From Wenyingzhuangia fucanilytica (GTDB lineage Bacteria; Bacteroidota; Bacteroidia; Flavobacteriales; Flavobacteriaceae): DNA of 64,000 bases. Positions within the stretch are counted from its first letter, which is position 1; each line of letters begins with the position of its first letter. The notes under the pieces are model-generated. The model saw only the letters and a list, made by a program, of their open reading frames with translations, searched no databases and was not told where the DNA came from. The stretch covers positions 1,178,001 to 1,242,000 of the forward strand of contig NZ_CP014224.1 in assembly GCF_001697185.1 (NCBI RefSeq). The letters are read 5' to 3'. Position numbers and translations under genes: made by a program. Positions 8,444 through 18,114 of this stretch are shown piece after piece.

Positions 8444-9868
8444 ATGGAAATGATATATGTATTGTTAAGTCTTTTGATTGGTGCAGCTATTGGTTTTGCT
8501 GTGGCTAAAAAAATTAGTGCTTTACAGGCCGAAAAAGATTTAGCATCAACTAATGAGCAAATCAATTTATTACAAAAAGAAATAGAATATCAGCAAAATA
8601 GTGCTAAAGAAAATATAGCTAGGTTAGAACAATCTTTGTTAGATAGTAAAAAAGAGCAGGAAAAAATAGCTGAAAATGCTAAGATTGATTTAGAGCAACT
8701 TCGTCATCAAAAGGAAGAGCAGTTATCAGAACTTACTAAAGAAAAAGAAGTTTTGGCTGTTACTCTAGAAAGAGCAAATGCCAAAACAGAAGAACTTTCT
8801 ACAGATTTGAGAGAAAACAAAGCTGAAATTGAAAAGTTACAGGAAAAGTTTACCAAAGAGTTTGAAAATTTGGCGAATAAAATTTTAGAAGAAAAATCTA
8901 AAACGTTCTCAGATCAAAATCAAAAGAATATTAATGATATTTTAAAACCACTTCAAGAAAAAATTCAATCATTCGAAAAAAAGGTCGAAGACACTAATAA
9001 AGAAAGTATTGATAGAAACTCAGGTTTAAGACAGCAAATAGAAAGTTTAAAGGACTTAAACAATAAGATGAGTAAAGATGCTGAGAATTTAACAAAAGCA
9101 TTAAAAGGAGATAGCAAAACCCAAGGAAATTGGGGAGAAATGATTTTGGAGCGTGTGCTAGAAAAGTCTGGCTTAGAAAAAGGTAGAGAATATGAATTAG
9201 AGAAGAGTTTTGATACCAATATGGAATCTAAAACTCGTTTAAGACCCGATGTGATTATTAATTTACCAGACAATCGTAAAATGATTGTAGATTCTAAAGT
9301 AACATTAACAGCTTATGAAAAATTAGTCAGTTCTGAGGAAGAATCAGAAAGAACACAATATGTTAAAGAACACTTATTGTCGCTAAATAGACATATTGAA
9401 CAATTAAGTGCAAAGAAATATTCTGAATTATATCAAATAGAATCACCAGATTTTGTTTTGATGTTTATACCTATAGAACCTGCATTTGCATTGGCTTTAG
9501 AACAAGATGCTGAATTATATAACAAAGCGTTTGCTAAAAATATTGTTATTGTTACTCCAAGTACACTGTTAGCTACTTTGCGTACCATAGAAAGTATGTG
9601 GAAAAATGAAAAGCAACAAAAAAATGCTTTAGAAATTGCTACACAGGCAACACGTTTGTATGAGCAGTTTGTATCACTAACCGAAGAACTAATAAAATTA
9701 GGTAAACAATTAAAAACTGTTGAAGGTACTTATGATACTACCATGAAAAAATTAACAGGTAGGGGGAACCTAATAGTAAAAGTTGAGAATTTAAAGCAAC
9801 TTGGGATTAAAACAAACAGTAAAGAATTTAACCAAAAACTACTAGAAAGAGCCTCAGAAGAAGCATAA
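8444..9868 (+). CDS. rmuC: DNA recombination protein RmuC
   Basis: The 474-residue protein starts with one membrane helix (about 2-20). A long coiled coil rich in E, K and Q (about 25-170) follows, then the RmuC domain of the PD-(D/E)XK nuclease fold, with GNWGEMILERVLEKSGL near 227-243 and RPDVIINLPDNRKMIVDSKV near 266-285. In E. coli, RmuC limits DNA inversions at short repeats; the exact activity is not settled. It is probably co-transcribed with gcvT. Confidence 0.92.
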   Translation: MEMIYVLLSLLIGAAIGFAVAKKISALQAEKDLASTNEQINLLQKEIEYQQNSAKENIARLEQSLLDSKKEQEKIAENAKIDLEQLRHQKEEQLSELTKEKEVLAVTLERANAKTEELSTDLRENKAEIEKLQEKFTKEFENLANKILEEKSKTFSDQNQKNINDILKPLQEKIQSFEKKVEDTNKESIDRNSGLRQQIESLKDLNNKMSKDAENLTKALKGDSKTQGNWGEMILERVLEKSGLEKGREYELEKSFDTNMESKTRLRPDVIINLPDNRKMIVDSKVTLTAYEKLVSSEEESERTQYVKEHLLSLNRHIEQLSAKKYSELYQIESPDFVLMFIPIEPAFALALEQDAELYNKAFAKNIVIVTPSTLLATLRTIESMWKNEKQQKNALEIATQATRLYEQFVSLTEELIKLGKQLKTVEGTYDTTMKKLTGRGNLIVKVENLKQLGIKTNSKEFNQKLLERASEEA

Positions 9869-9943
9869 CTAAATTTTTTTTCAGTTCTAACAAATTGATA
9901 TTAAATAGAGTATAAAAATGCTTAAAAAAAGTTAATTTTTTGT

Positions 9944-9974
9944 TTTGCCATAACAGAGTTATGCTTTATATTTG
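9944..9974 (+). promoter_or_regulatory. Promoter of the tRNA cluster
   Basis: TTTG at 9944-9947, 19 bases, then TATATTTG at 9967-9974 matches the Bacteroidetes consensus TTTG-N19-TAnnTTTG without a mismatch. The predicted start is about 9979, a few bases before tRNA-Met at 9985. Confidence 0.75.
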
Positions 9975-9984
9975 CATCCGCAAT

Positions 9985-10058
9985 GGCGAGGTAGCTCAGT
10001 TGGTTAGAGCGCAGGATTCATAACCCTGAGGTCACGGGTTCAACTCCCGTCTTCGCTA
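9985..10058 (+). tRNA. tRNA-Met (CAT), elongator type
   Basis: The 74-base cloverleaf has GGCGAGG pairing with CTTCGCT, including G-U pairs, and discriminator A. The anticodon loop TTCATAA reads CAT. A paired first base and the lack of the three G-C pairs in the anticodon stem argue against the initiator; a lysidine-modified Ile tRNA is less likely from the acceptor sequence but not excluded. Confidence 0.9.
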
Positions 10059-10100
10059 CAAAAGTTCTTTTAACAAGATGATTACCAAATAAAAAAATAA

Positions 10101-10173
10101 GCGAAAGTAGCTCAGTTGGTAGAGCGTCAGCCTTCCAAGCTGAATGTCGCCGGTTCGAACCCGGTCTTTCGCT
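10101..10173 (+). tRNA. tRNA-Gly (TCC), copy 1 of 3
   Basis: GCGAAAG pairs with CTTTCGC, with discriminator T. The anticodon loop CTTCCAA reads TCC. CCA is not encoded. All 73 bases are identical to the two copies that follow. Confidence 0.95.
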
Positions 10174-10210
10174 CTAATTTTTTTAAAATAATTAAGTATA
10201 TTTACAGTAT

Positions 10211-10283
10211 GCGAAAGTAGCTCAGTTGGTAGAGCGTCAGCCTTCCAAGCTGAATGTCGCCGGTTCGAACCCGGTCTTTCGCT
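10211..10283 (+). tRNA. tRNA-Gly (TCC), copy 2 of 3
   Basis: Identical over 73 bases to the copies at 10101 and 10321. The spacers (37 bases each) differ in sequence, so only the mature tRNA is conserved. Confidence 0.95.
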
Positions 10284-10320
10284 CTAAGTTTTTTTTAAAC
10301 TACCAAATATATTTAATTAC

Positions 10321-10393
10321 GCGAAAGTAGCTCAGTTGGTAGAGCGTCAGCCTTCCAAGCTGAATGTCGCCGGTTCGAACCCGGTCTTTCGCT
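10321..10393 (+). tRNA. tRNA-Gly (TCC), copy 3 of 3
   Basis: Third identical copy. A terminator-like hairpin follows after 5 bases. Confidence 0.95.
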
Positions 10394-10398
10394 CTAAG

Positions 10399-10424
10399 AC
10401 ACCATTTATTTGGTGTTTTTTTTT
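10399..10424 (+). terminator. Terminator-like hairpin between tRNA-Gly and tRNA-Pro
   Basis: ACACCA (10399-10404) pairs with TGGTGT (10411-10416), followed by nine T. It sits 10 bases before tRNA-Pro, so it must be leaky unless tRNA-Pro has its own start inside it. Confidence 0.6.
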
Positions 10425-10434
10425 GATGACCAAT

Positions 10435-10509
10435 CGGGGTGTAGCGTAGCCCGGTCATCGCGCCTCGTTTGGGACGAGGAGGTCGCAGGTTCGAATCCTG
10501 CCACCCCGA
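10435..10509 (+). tRNA. tRNA-Pro (TGG)
   Basis: The acceptor CGGGGTG pairs with CACCCCG, with discriminator A. The stem CCTCG/CGAGG encloses the loop TTTGGGA, reading TGG. The T arm GCAGGTTCGAATCCTGC is canonical. Confidence 0.95.
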
Positions 10510-10525
10510 CAACTTTTCAGTTATT

Positions 10526-10564
10526 AAAACACCATTCATTATTAGTGAATGGTGTTTTTTTTTA
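10526..10564 (+). terminator. Terminator of the tRNA cluster
   Basis: AAAACACCATTCA (10526-10538) pairs perfectly with TGAATGGTGTTTT (10546-10558), and the T run continues to 10564. It is a stronger version of the preceding hairpin and shares its ACACCA/TGGTGT core. Confidence 0.88.
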
Positions 10565-10715
10565 TAAAATTATTTTTAGGGAAATTGATGCTCTGTTTTT
10601 TGAAATCAACTTTATAAAACTTATCAAAAAAATATTTAAGGAGATTAAACTATCTATGTTTTGTTGAGTCTTAGTACTGTTCACAGAAAAATTGCACTAG
10701 AAACCAAGTAATACT

Positions 10716-13493
10716 ATGAAATATATCTTTTTAATTATCTCTATTATATTTGTTCAGCAGGTTAATGCACAATCGATTGGATTTGAGATATCAGGAACTT
10801 TAATTTCTAATGATGATAAATTACCGTTAGAATCTGCTACTGTTTATTTAGAACGTAAAAAAGATAGTACAGTTGTTACCTATACTATTACAGATGCTAA
10901 AGGAAAGTTTTCTTTAGAGGGAGATACAAAAGATGCAGCACTAAACTTTAATATTACCTATGTAGGGTTTAAATCATATCACAAAGATTTAGATTTAAAA
11001 AAAGAGGCAATTATCGATTTAAAAGATATAATGCTTAAACCAGATGCGAACGAATTAAATGAGGTAGTTCTTAAATTATCACCACCAATTACTATAAAAA
11101 AAGATACCATAGAGTTTAATGCAAAATCTTTTAAAACAAAAAAAGATGCTAATGTAGAAGATCTTATAAAGGTTTTACCAGGGGCAGAAGTAGATGCCGA
11201 AGGAAATATAACAATTAATGGTAAACCTGTAAATAAAGTATTGATTAACGGAAAACCTTTCTTTGGAAACGATCCTACAATAGCAACAAGAAATTTTCCT
11301 AAAGATATTATTGAAAAAATTCAAGTATTAGATACTAAAACAAAATCACAAGCATTTACAGGCGAAGATAGTGATGGTGAAAATAAAACGGTAAACCTTG
11401 TTATTAAAAAAGAAAATAATAAAGGAGTATTTGGTAGAACTGCAGCAGGGATTGGAACAGATGGAAGGTATGAGTATGCAGGTATGTACAATAGTTTTGA
11501 TAATGACCAAAAGTTTAGTGCTTTACTAGGAGGAAACAATGTGAATTCTCCAGGATTTAGTTTTGGAGAAATTAGAGAAATGTTTGGTGGAAGTGTAAAT
11601 TCAAGAAATTTTGGAGGAGGTCAAGGTATTGTAACTTCGGACAATGTAGGGTTAAATTATGCCGATGATTATGGAGAAGATATAGAATTTACTTCTAATT
11701 ACTTTTATTCTAGTAGTGATTCTGAAAACGAATCTTCATCAGAAAGAGAAGATATGTACGATACTTTTAGCAACTTTACTTCTTCAAAAGGTAAATCTGC
11801 TACAACCAACGACAATCATTCAGCTAATTTTGAAGTGGATATTAAAAAAGATTCTACTTGGTTAATTAATATTTCGCCTTCTTTTAGATTTTCTAAAAGT
11901 AGAACTGTTTCTGAAAGTGATCAGGTCATTTATGATGAAAATGGAAATGAAATAAACAATGCCAATTCATCTTCTAATGTTGCAAGTGATAATAGAAGTG
12001 CAAGTACAGATATTGATGTAACTAGAAAATATGGATCTAGAGGAGGTTTTTTTAGAGTTGGATTAGATGTAAGTGTAAGTAATTTAAATAGAGATGATTA
12101 TTTACTACAGCAACGTGTGGTAGCTAACAATCCTTCTAAAAATTTTAATAGAGATTTATATTCTGCCATTGCAAATACTTCACAAGATATAGAAACATCA
12201 CTTACTTATAGATTACCTATACTTTCTAAAAAGTTGTATGTAGATTTTAGCTATTCTTTTAATACGGATAAAAATACTTCAGACGAAAAAACATATGCTT
12301 TTGATACTAATACTCAAGATTATAGTAAAGATTTTGTAAATAATTTAAGTACGGATTATACCAATACAGATAAAAGTCATGTACCTCAAATGGGATTAAA
12401 TTATTCTACAGAAAAAATTAGATTAAGATATAATGGAGCCTATCGTTTTAGAACTTTAGAGAATGTAGATGATTTAAGACCTGTTTTTAGTTTAAAAAGA
12501 CAGTTTAATAATTTTGAACAAAACCTTAGTTTTAGATATCCCTTTAGCAATAAATCTTCTTTTAACCTTCGTTACAATCTTAGAAACAATCCACCTAGTT
12601 TGTCTAATTTACAAGCTTTTGAAGATGTAAGTTCTAATAACAATATTGTAGTGGGTAACCCAGATTTAAGACCAGAAAAGAATCATAATTTTAATCTGTT
12701 TTTTAACAATTTTGATTTTCAAAAAAGAACAGGATTTTATGGATATGCTAATGGAAACTTAACTTATGATCAAGTGGTTTCTAAAGTAACTATTGATGCT
12801 GCTGATGGAGATAGAAGAACGACTTATGAGAATGTAGACGGAAATTATAATGTATCTGCAGGAATTGGTGCTAGTAAAAAGTTTCAATTCACAGATTTAT
12901 CTTCATTAAATGTTAGGTTAGGAGCAGGGCCAGGATATAATAGAACCGTAAATTATAACAATGATGTTCTATATATAAGTAAAGGACTTTCTATTAATCC
13001 TAATATGGGCTTAAGATATGAGTGGAGAGATATAATGGATTTAGAGTCAAGATATACTTTGTCATACTCAAATACTCAATACAATTTAGAATCTTTAATC
13101 GATAGAAACATAACTGCTCATAGAGTAGATATCAATACAACAACTATGGTTCCTAAAGGATTGGAATGGAGTAATTCAGTAAGTTATAATTACAATCCAA
13201 ATGTAGCAGATGGTTTCCAAAAAAGTTCTTGGTTTTGGAACATGACAGTTTCTTATGCTGTGTTAAAAGACAAAGGATTAATATCTCTTAAAGCCTATGA
13301 TTTGTTAAATCAAAACACAAACGTAAGAAGAACTGTTAATCAAAACTACATACAAGATTCACAAAGTACTGTGTTAAAACAATACTTTATGCTTGGCTTT
13401 AGTTGGAAGTTTAACACCTTAGGTGATAGAACCAAAGGAAAAAGAGGTAGTAGAGGTGGCGAAAGAAGAGGTGGAGGTTACCGTAGACACTAG
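10716..13493 (+). CDS. TonB-receptor-like outer membrane beta-barrel protein
   Basis: The 925 residues start with a signal peptide (cleavage probably after VNA, near 18). A carboxypeptidase-D-like beta-sandwich (about 22-115) and a plug-like region (about 120-215, with [17 protein letters not shown]) come next, followed by a long barrel of alternating short strands. This layout fits the Bacteroidetes OMP_b-brl family related to TonB receptors; a substrate cannot be named. The end is unusual: the last 20 residues are mostly R and G ([17 protein letters not shown]), so the protein does not end in an aromatic strand residue. The stop overlaps the convergent ndk stop by 4 bases. Confidence 0.85.
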   Translation: MKYIFLIISIIFVQQVNAQSIGFEISGTLISNDDKLPLESATVYLERKKDSTVVTYTITDAKGKFSLEGDTKDAALNFNITYVGFKSYHKDLDLKKEAIIDLKDIMLKPDANELNEVVLKLSPPITIKKDTIEFNAKSFKTKKDANVEDLIKVLPGAEVDAEGNITINGKPVNKVLINGKPFFGNDPTIATRNFPKDIIEKIQVLDTKTKSQAFTGEDSDGENKTVNLVIKKENNKGVFGRTAAGIGTDGRYEYAGMYNSFDNDQKFSALLGGNNVNSPGFSFGEIREMFGGSVNSRNFGGGQGIVTSDNVGLNYADDYGEDIEFTSNYFYSSSDSENESSSEREDMYDTFSNFTSSKGKSATTNDNHSANFEVDIKKDSTWLINISPSFRFSKSRTVSESDQVIYDENGNEINNANSSSNVASDNRSASTDIDVTRKYGSRGGFFRVGLDVSVSNLNRDDYLLQQRVVANNPSKNFNRDLYSAIANTSQDIETSLTYRLPILSKKLYVDFSYSFNTDKNTSDEKTYAFDTNTQDYSKDFVNNLSTDYTNTDKSHVPQMGLNYSTEKIRLRYNGAYRFRTLENVDDLRPVFSLKRQFNNFEQNLSFRYPFSNKSSFNLRYNLRNNPPSLSNLQAFEDVSSNNNIVVGNPDLRPEKNHNFNLFFNNFDFQKRTGFYGYANGNLTYDQVVSKVTIDAADGDRRTTYENVDGNYNVSAGIGASKKFQFTDLSSLNVRLGAGPGYNRTVNYNNDVLYISKGLSINPNMGLRYEWRDIMDLESRYTLSYSNTQYNLESLIDRNITAHRVDINTTTMVPKGLEWSNSVSYNYNPNVADGFQKSSWFWNMTVSYAVLKDKGLISLKAYDLLNQNTNVRRTVNQNYIQDSQSTVLKQYFMLGFSWKFNTLGDRTKGKRGSRGGERRGGGYRRH

Positions 13494-13915
13494 TAAGTTA
13501 CAATCTCCTCTTCTTTAAAGTGAAAAGCAATTTCAATAGCAGCATTTTCATCGCTATCAGAACCATGAATGGCGTTGTTGGTTACATTGGTAGCATATAA
13601 GTTTCTTATAGTACCTTCAGCAGCATCTTCAGGGTTTGTAGCTCCAATTAAAGCTCTAAAATCATCTACAGCATTTTTCTTTTCTAAAACAGCTGCAATG
13701 ATAGGACCGCTAATCATAAATTCAATAAGGTTGTTATAAAAACTTTTGTCTTTATGAATTGCATAAAACTCAGCTGCTCTTTCGGGGCTAAGTTTGGTTA
13801 ATTTTAAGGCTACAATTTTAAATCCAGAGTTGGTTATTTTCTGAATAATAGCCCCTGTATTTCCTTTTGCAAATGCATCGGGCTTAATCATTGTAAAAGT
13901 TCTGTTGTTTCCCAT
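13490..13915 (-). CDS. ndk: Nucleoside-diphosphate kinase
   Basis: The 141-residue protein is a standard [11 protein letters not shown] at the start and NAIHGSDS near 114-121 with the phosphorylated histidine (H117). It moves the gamma-phosphate from NTPs to NDPs to balance nucleotide pools. It is divergent from nrnA and convergent, with overlapping stops, to the barrel gene; no terminator hairpin lies between them. Confidence 0.97.
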   Translation of the reverse strand: MGNNRTFTMIKPDAFAKGNTGAIIQKITNSGFKIVALKLTKLSPERAAEFYAIHKDKSFYNNLIEFMISGPIIAAVLEKKNAVDDFRALIGATNPEDAAEGTIRNLYATNVTNNAIHGSDSDENAAIEIAFHFKEEEIVTY

Positions 13916-13977
13916 GTTAATGTTTTGTTGATGAGTTTTACGGTGCTAAGATACTTTTTTCAAAAAAAATAAGCAGC

Positions 13978-14007
13978 TTTGCATCCTCATTTTTAATTGT
14001 ATTTTAG
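13978..14007 (+). promoter_or_regulatory. Probable promoter of nrnA-gldI-FKBP
   Basis: TTTG at 13978-13981, 18 bases, then TATTTTAG at 14000-14007 (one mismatch to TAnnTTTG). The predicted start is at 14011-14013, directly at the ATG at 14014, which suggests a leaderless or nearly leaderless message. Confidence 0.45.
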
Positions 14008-14013
14008 CAGCTT

Positions 14014-15045
14014 ATGAATGCAAATGATATAAGCGTTTTAAAAACGTACTTTAAAGAGCCTAAGAAGATTGTTTTTGTGGCTCACAAAAACCCTGATGGT
14101 GACGCAGTTGGCTCTACAACAGCAATGGCAATGTTTTATAAAAAGTTAGGACATCAAGTACAAGTGGTACTACCTAATGGAATACCAGATTTTATAGCAT
14201 GGATGCCTGGAGCAGATGATGTTTATAGATATGACTTGCAAAACATACAATCAAAAAGAGCAATTAACGAGGCTGATGTCATTTTTTTATTAGACTTTAA
14301 TGCGTTGCATAGAGTAGGTGATGACATGCAAAATGGTTTAGAAGCTTTTAAAGGAGATTTTATCATGATAGATCATCATCAACAACCAGATGATATTGCC
14401 ATGGTCACTTATTCTGACACTTCAATTTGTTCTACTTGCCAAATGGTATATCATTATATAGATGCACTTGGGCAAACAGATTTAATTGATGAAGATATTG
14501 CCACGAGTATTTATACTGGAATTATGACAGATACTGGATCTTTTCGTTTTCCATCAACCACAAGTACTACCCATAGAATTATTGCCGATTTAATTGATAA
14601 AGGTGTTAAAAATGCTGATATCCACAATCAAGTGTTTGCTAATAATTCTTATAGTAGATTGCAGTTATTAGGAAAATCATTGACCAATTTACAGGTGATA
14701 GAAGATTGTAATACAGCATATATAACTTTATCTCAAGAAGAATTAAAACAATACAATTATACTCGAGGAGATACAGAAGGAGTTGTAAATTATGCTTTGT
14801 CTTTAAAAGGGGTTGTATTGGCAGCTATTTTTATAGAAGATACAGATCAAGGAATTGTAAAAATATCTTTTAGATCAAAAGGAAAATTTTCGGTAAATCA
14901 ATTTGCAAGAAATCATTTTGATGGAGGTGGACATGATAATGCAGCAGGAGGAAGATCTGTAATAAGCTTACAAGATACTGTAGATAAATTTGTGTCTATT
15001 GTTCCTAATTACAAACAAGAATTGTTGGTTTCTTATGAAATATAG
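14014..15045 (+). CDS. nrnA: DHH/DHHA1 phosphoesterase, NrnA-type oligoribonuclease / pAp phosphatase
   Basis: This 343-residue protein carries the DHH motif set: HKNPDGDAVGS near 24-34, LDFNALHR near 93-100, DHHQQPD at about 120-126, and the DHHA1 GGGHDNAAGG near 305-314. The family hydrolyses short oligoribonucleotides and 3'-phosphoadenosine 5'-phosphate with Mn. The gene is followed by gldI, whose ATG lies inside its last codons, so the two are co-translated. Confidence 0.93.
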   Translation: MNANDISVLKTYFKEPKKIVFVAHKNPDGDAVGSTTAMAMFYKKLGHQVQVVLPNGIPDFIAWMPGADDVYRYDLQNIQSKRAINEADVIFLLDFNALHRVGDDMQNGLEAFKGDFIMIDHHQQPDDIAMVTYSDTSICSTCQMVYHYIDALGQTDLIDEDIATSIYTGIMTDTGSFRFPSTTSTTHRIIADLIDKGVKNADIHNQVFANNSYSRLQLLGKSLTNLQVIEDCNTAYITLSQEELKQYNYTRGDTEGVVNYALSLKGVVLAAIFIEDTDQGIVKISFRSKGKFSVNQFARNHFDGGGHDNAAGGRSVISLQDTVDKFVSIVPNYKQELLVSYEI

Positions 15046-15559
15046 TTGGCTATTTATTTTTGGAATACTTTTTGTTTCGTGTAATCACGATAATGCAAGA
15101 AGACCTATTAATAAAAAGAATTCATCATCAAAATATGAATATTCTATTGCTTTAAATCAAAAAATTAAGGAGCTAGAGGAGAATAAAATTAATGAATATA
15201 TTAAAAAAGATTCTTTGTTAAGCTATACCCAATCTCCTTATGGTTTTGTTTATGCGGTCATAAAAAGCTCAAATCAACTTAAAAATAAGGTACAGAAAAG
15301 TTCTGTAGTAACTTATGTTAAGACGGTTTATAATTTAAAAAACGAGTTGATTTACAGTGAGATAGAAGAAACTATAGAGGTTGGAAAATCAAATGAGATA
15401 AAAGGAATAGAAGAGGGGCTTAAATTAATGCAAGAAGATGAGGAATTTAAATTTATTTTTAGTTCATTTGTAGCCCACGGATTTAGTGGTGATGCTAAAA
15501 AAATAGGTGCTAACACACCTATAGTAGTAAAAATTAAACTTTTAAAAATTAATAAATAA
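15035..15559 (+). CDS. gldI: Gliding motility-associated FKBP-type lipoprotein GldI
   Basis: I chose the ATG at 15035, 11 bases inside nrnA, because it gives a lipoprotein signal (MKYSWLFIFGILFVSC, Cys16); an upstream in-frame ATG at 14990 would bury it. The 174-residue product has the ARRP motif just after the lipobox and a degenerate FKBP domain (SPYGFVYAV, EGLKLMQEDEEFKFIF, IGANTPIVVKIKL), as in GldI of Flavobacterium johnsoniae, a lipoprotein needed for gliding and type IX secretion. The order nrnA-gldI-FKBP supports the call. It probably helps fold secretion or motility proteins in the periplasm; this is inferred. Confidence 0.87.
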   Translation: MKYSWLFIFGILFVSCNHDNARRPINKKNSSSKYEYSIALNQKIKELEENKINEYIKKDSLLSYTQSPYGFVYAVIKSSNQLKNKVQKSSVVTYVKTVYNLKNELIYSEIEETIEVGKSNEIKGIEEGLKLMQEDEEFKFIFSSFVAHGFSGDAKKIGANTPIVVKIKLLKINK

Positions 15560-15566
15560 TAAGAAA

Positions 15567-16256
15567 ATGAATATCATTAAAGGATTAGCTTTAGGATTAG
15601 CAGTTACAGGAATGGTGTCTTGTAACCAACAAGCAGCAAGAAAAACAACATTAGCAACTGAAATGGATTCAGTTAGTTATGCATTAGGTGCATATGTTAA
15701 CTTAAACTTTAAAGTAAGTGAAGACTTTAAAAACTTAGATCTTGATGTATTTAACCAAGCATTACAAGAATCTCAAGATACAGCTAAAACTTTGTTATCT
15801 CAACAAGAATTAGCACCAATCTTAATTGCTTATACTAAAAAAATAGCAGAAGAAAGAAGTGCTGGAGCTAAAGAAAAAGGTGAAGCTTTTTTAGAAGCAA
15901 ATAAAAGTAAAGAAGGAGTTATTGTAACAGAAAGTGGTTTACAATACATTATTGAAGAAGAAGGTGAAGGAGAAAAGCCAACTGAAACAAGTACTGTAAA
16001 AGTTCACTATCACGGAACTACACCTGATGGTAAAGTTTTTGATAGTTCTGTAGATAGAGGTACTCCAGCTGAATTCCCATTAAATAGAGTAATCAAAGGA
16101 TGGACAGAAGGTGTACAGTTAATGTCTGTAGGAGCTAAATACAAGTTTTTTGTACCTCAAGAATTAGCTTATGGAGCAAATGCACCTCAAGGAGGAGTGA
16201 TTGAGCCTTATATGCCATTGGTATTTGAAGTTGAATTATTAGAGATTGTGAAGTAA
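15567..16256 (+). CDS. FKBP-type peptidyl-prolyl isomerase lipoprotein (FkpA-like)
   Basis: The 229-residue protein has the lipobox VTGMVSC (Cys19), an N-terminal helical dimerisation region (about 30-115), and a complete FKBP domain (VKVHYHGTTPDGKVFDSS through VIKGWTEGVQLMSVG to MPLVFEVELLEIV). It should isomerise proline bonds in proteins passing through the periplasm. It starts 7 bases after gldI and ends the operon at a strong terminator. Unlike gldI, the active-site aromatic residues are kept. Confidence 0.92.
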   Translation: MNIIKGLALGLAVTGMVSCNQQAARKTTLATEMDSVSYALGAYVNLNFKVSEDFKNLDLDVFNQALQESQDTAKTLLSQQELAPILIAYTKKIAEERSAGAKEKGEAFLEANKSKEGVIVTESGLQYIIEEEGEGEKPTETSTVKVHYHGTTPDGKVFDSSVDRGTPAEFPLNRVIKGWTEGVQLMSVGAKYKFFVPQELAYGANAPQGGVIEPYMPLVFEVELLEIVK

Positions 16257-16276
16257 TTTTCACCATTAATTAATAT

Positions 16277-16316
16277 AAAAAGCCCAATTAAGATTTTCTT
16301 AATTGGGCTTTTTCTT
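16277..16316 (+). terminator. Terminator of the nrnA-gldI-FKBP operon
   Basis: The 16 bp stem AAAAAGCCCAATTAAG (16277-16292) with CTTAATTGGGCTTTTT (16298-16313) has a 5-base loop. Confidence 0.9.
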
Positions 16317-16374
16317 GTTACTATATTCAAAGCAGAAAGTTTATCTTTACGCTTTTAAAATTAAAAAGTATTCC

Positions 16375-17853
16375 ATGAGCTTATTTCAAGATCAGCCTTT
16401 AAAAGTATATAACTCAATTAACAAAACAAAAGAAATATTTACTTCGGTAACAGAAGGAAATGTAGGAATGTATGTTTGTGGTCCAACCGTATACAGCAAT
16501 GTGCATTTAGGAAATGTTAGAACCTTTATGAGTTTTGATATGGTTTTTAGATACTTACAGCACTTGGGGTATAAGGTTCGTTATGTAAGAAATATTACGG
16601 ATGCTGGTCACATGGAAGATGATGCAGATGAAGGGGAAGATAAAATTGCTAAAAAAGCACGTGTAGAAAAGATAGAACCAATGGAAGTTGTACAGCGTTA
16701 TACCTTGGATTTTCATCATATTTTACAGCAATTAAATAATTTACCGCCAAGTATAGAACCTACTGCAACAGGACATATAATTGAGCAGATAGAAATTATT
16801 AAAGATATTCTAGACAAAGGTTTGGCTTATGAAGTAAACGGATCTGTTTATTTTGATGTGCTAAAATATAACGAAAGTAAAACCTATGGGGTGCTATCAG
16901 GTAGAAAGATAGAAGAAGCCATTCACAATACTCGTGTTTTAGATGGACAATCCGAAAAGAAAAACCCTCAAGATTTTGCATTGTGGAAAAAAGCGAGTCC
17001 GCAACATATTATGCGTTGGCCTTCTCCATGGGGAATTGGTTTTCCAGGTTGGCATTTAGAGTGTACTGCTATGAGTACAAAATATTTAGGAGAAAAGTTT
17101 GATATTCACGGTGGAGGAATGGATTTAAAGTTCCCTCATCACGAATGTGAAATTGCTCAAGCAGAAGCTTGTAATGGTCATAATCCAGTAAATTATTGGA
17201 TGCATGCCAATATGTTAACAATGAACGGACAAAAAATGTCTAAGTCTACAGGAAATAATATTTTACCTGGAGAAATTTTTAGTGGAGAAAACAATATTTT
17301 ATCAAAACCGTTTTCACCAGCTGTGGTTCGTTTCTTTATGATGCAAGCTCATTACCGTAGTATTTTAGATTTTTCTAGCGATGCTTTAGAAGCTTCAGAA
17401 AAAGGATACAATAAATTATTAGAGGCACTTAAAAATTTATCAAATATAAAAGGAGCTAAAACATCTACTTTAGATGTGATTACTTGGAAGCAGCAGTGTT
17501 ATGATGCTATGAATGATGATTTTAATACGCCTATTTTAATTTCAAACTTATTTGAAGCAGTTAAGAATATCAATCTTTTAAAAGAAGGAAAAGCCAGTTT
17601 AACACAAGAAGATTTAGATTTATTTACAAATGCTTTACACGCTTTTGTTTTTGATGTGTTAGGTTTGGTAACCGAAACTTCTTCCCAAGGTTCTGATAAG
17701 TTAGAAGGAGTAGTAAATATGTTAATAGGTATGCGTAAGCAGGCTAGAGACAATAAAGACTGGGCTATGAGTGATTTGATTCGTGATGAATTAAAAGCTT
17801 TAGGAATACAGTTAAAAGATGGTAAAGAAGGAACTACTTTTATTGTAGAATAA
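16375..17853 (+). CDS. cysS: Cysteinyl-tRNA synthetase
   Basis: A start at 16375 gives 492 residues beginning [14 protein letters not shown]; the frame also opens at 16303, but that would lie inside the terminator. The class I signatures are present: [14 protein letters not shown] (HIGH-type, about 33-47) with the zinc cysteine, and KMSKSTGNN near 287-295. Zinc-binding Cys and His recur at LECTAMS and [10 protein letters not shown]. It charges tRNA-Cys. yidD follows after 6 bases. Confidence 0.97.
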   Translation: MSLFQDQPLKVYNSINKTKEIFTSVTEGNVGMYVCGPTVYSNVHLGNVRTFMSFDMVFRYLQHLGYKVRYVRNITDAGHMEDDADEGEDKIAKKARVEKIEPMEVVQRYTLDFHHILQQLNNLPPSIEPTATGHIIEQIEIIKDILDKGLAYEVNGSVYFDVLKYNESKTYGVLSGRKIEEAIHNTRVLDGQSEKKNPQDFALWKKASPQHIMRWPSPWGIGFPGWHLECTAMSTKYLGEKFDIHGGGMDLKFPHHECEIAQAEACNGHNPVNYWMHANMLTMNGQKMSKSTGNNILPGEIFSGENNILSKPFSPAVVRFFMMQAHYRSILDFSSDALEASEKGYNKLLEALKNLSNIKGAKTSTLDVITWKQQCYDAMNDDFNTPILISNLFEAVKNINLLKEGKASLTQEDLDLFTNALHAFVFDVLGLVTETSSQGSDKLEGVVNMLIGMRKQARDNKDWAMSDLIRDELKALGIQLKDGKEGTTFIVE

Positions 17854-17859
17854 TATAAA

Positions 17860-18114
17860 ATGGATAAATTGAAAAACATATTGGTATTTCCATTTATCCT
17901 ATTGATAAGGTTTTATCAAGGAGCTATTTCTCCTTTTACACCTGCCACGTGTAGATATCAGCCCACTTGTTCAAGTTATAGTATAGAAGCTTTGCAAAAG
18001 CATGGCATTATTTATGGTGGATGGTTGGCTATAAAAAGAATTGCTAGTTGTCATCCGTGGGGAGGAAGTGGATATGATCCTGTGCCCCAAAAAAAAATAA
18101 AAAATAAATTATGA
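17860..18114 (+). CDS. yidD: Membrane protein insertion efficiency factor YidD
   Basis: The 84-residue protein carries the family hallmarks [20 protein letters not shown] and [17 protein letters not shown]. YidD is an amphipathic inner-membrane-associated protein that helps YidC insert membrane proteins. Its stop overlaps the lgt start by 4 bases (ATGA), which indicates translational coupling. Confidence 0.95.
   Translation: MDKLKNILVFPFILLIRFYQGAISPFTPATCRYQPTCSSYSIEALQKHGIIYGGWLAIKRIASCHPWGGSGYDPVPQKKIKNKL

Noticed and set aside
10101-10393. Three 73-base repeats at regular spacing, looking like an array
   Set aside because: The repeats are complete tRNA-Gly genes with cloverleaf folding; it is not a CRISPR array.
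10300-10539. Minus-strand open frame of 79 codons over tRNA-Gly and tRNA-Pro
   Set aside because: It translates the antisense of two tRNA genes and is not a protein gene; such frames give the well-known false tRNA-derived proteins.
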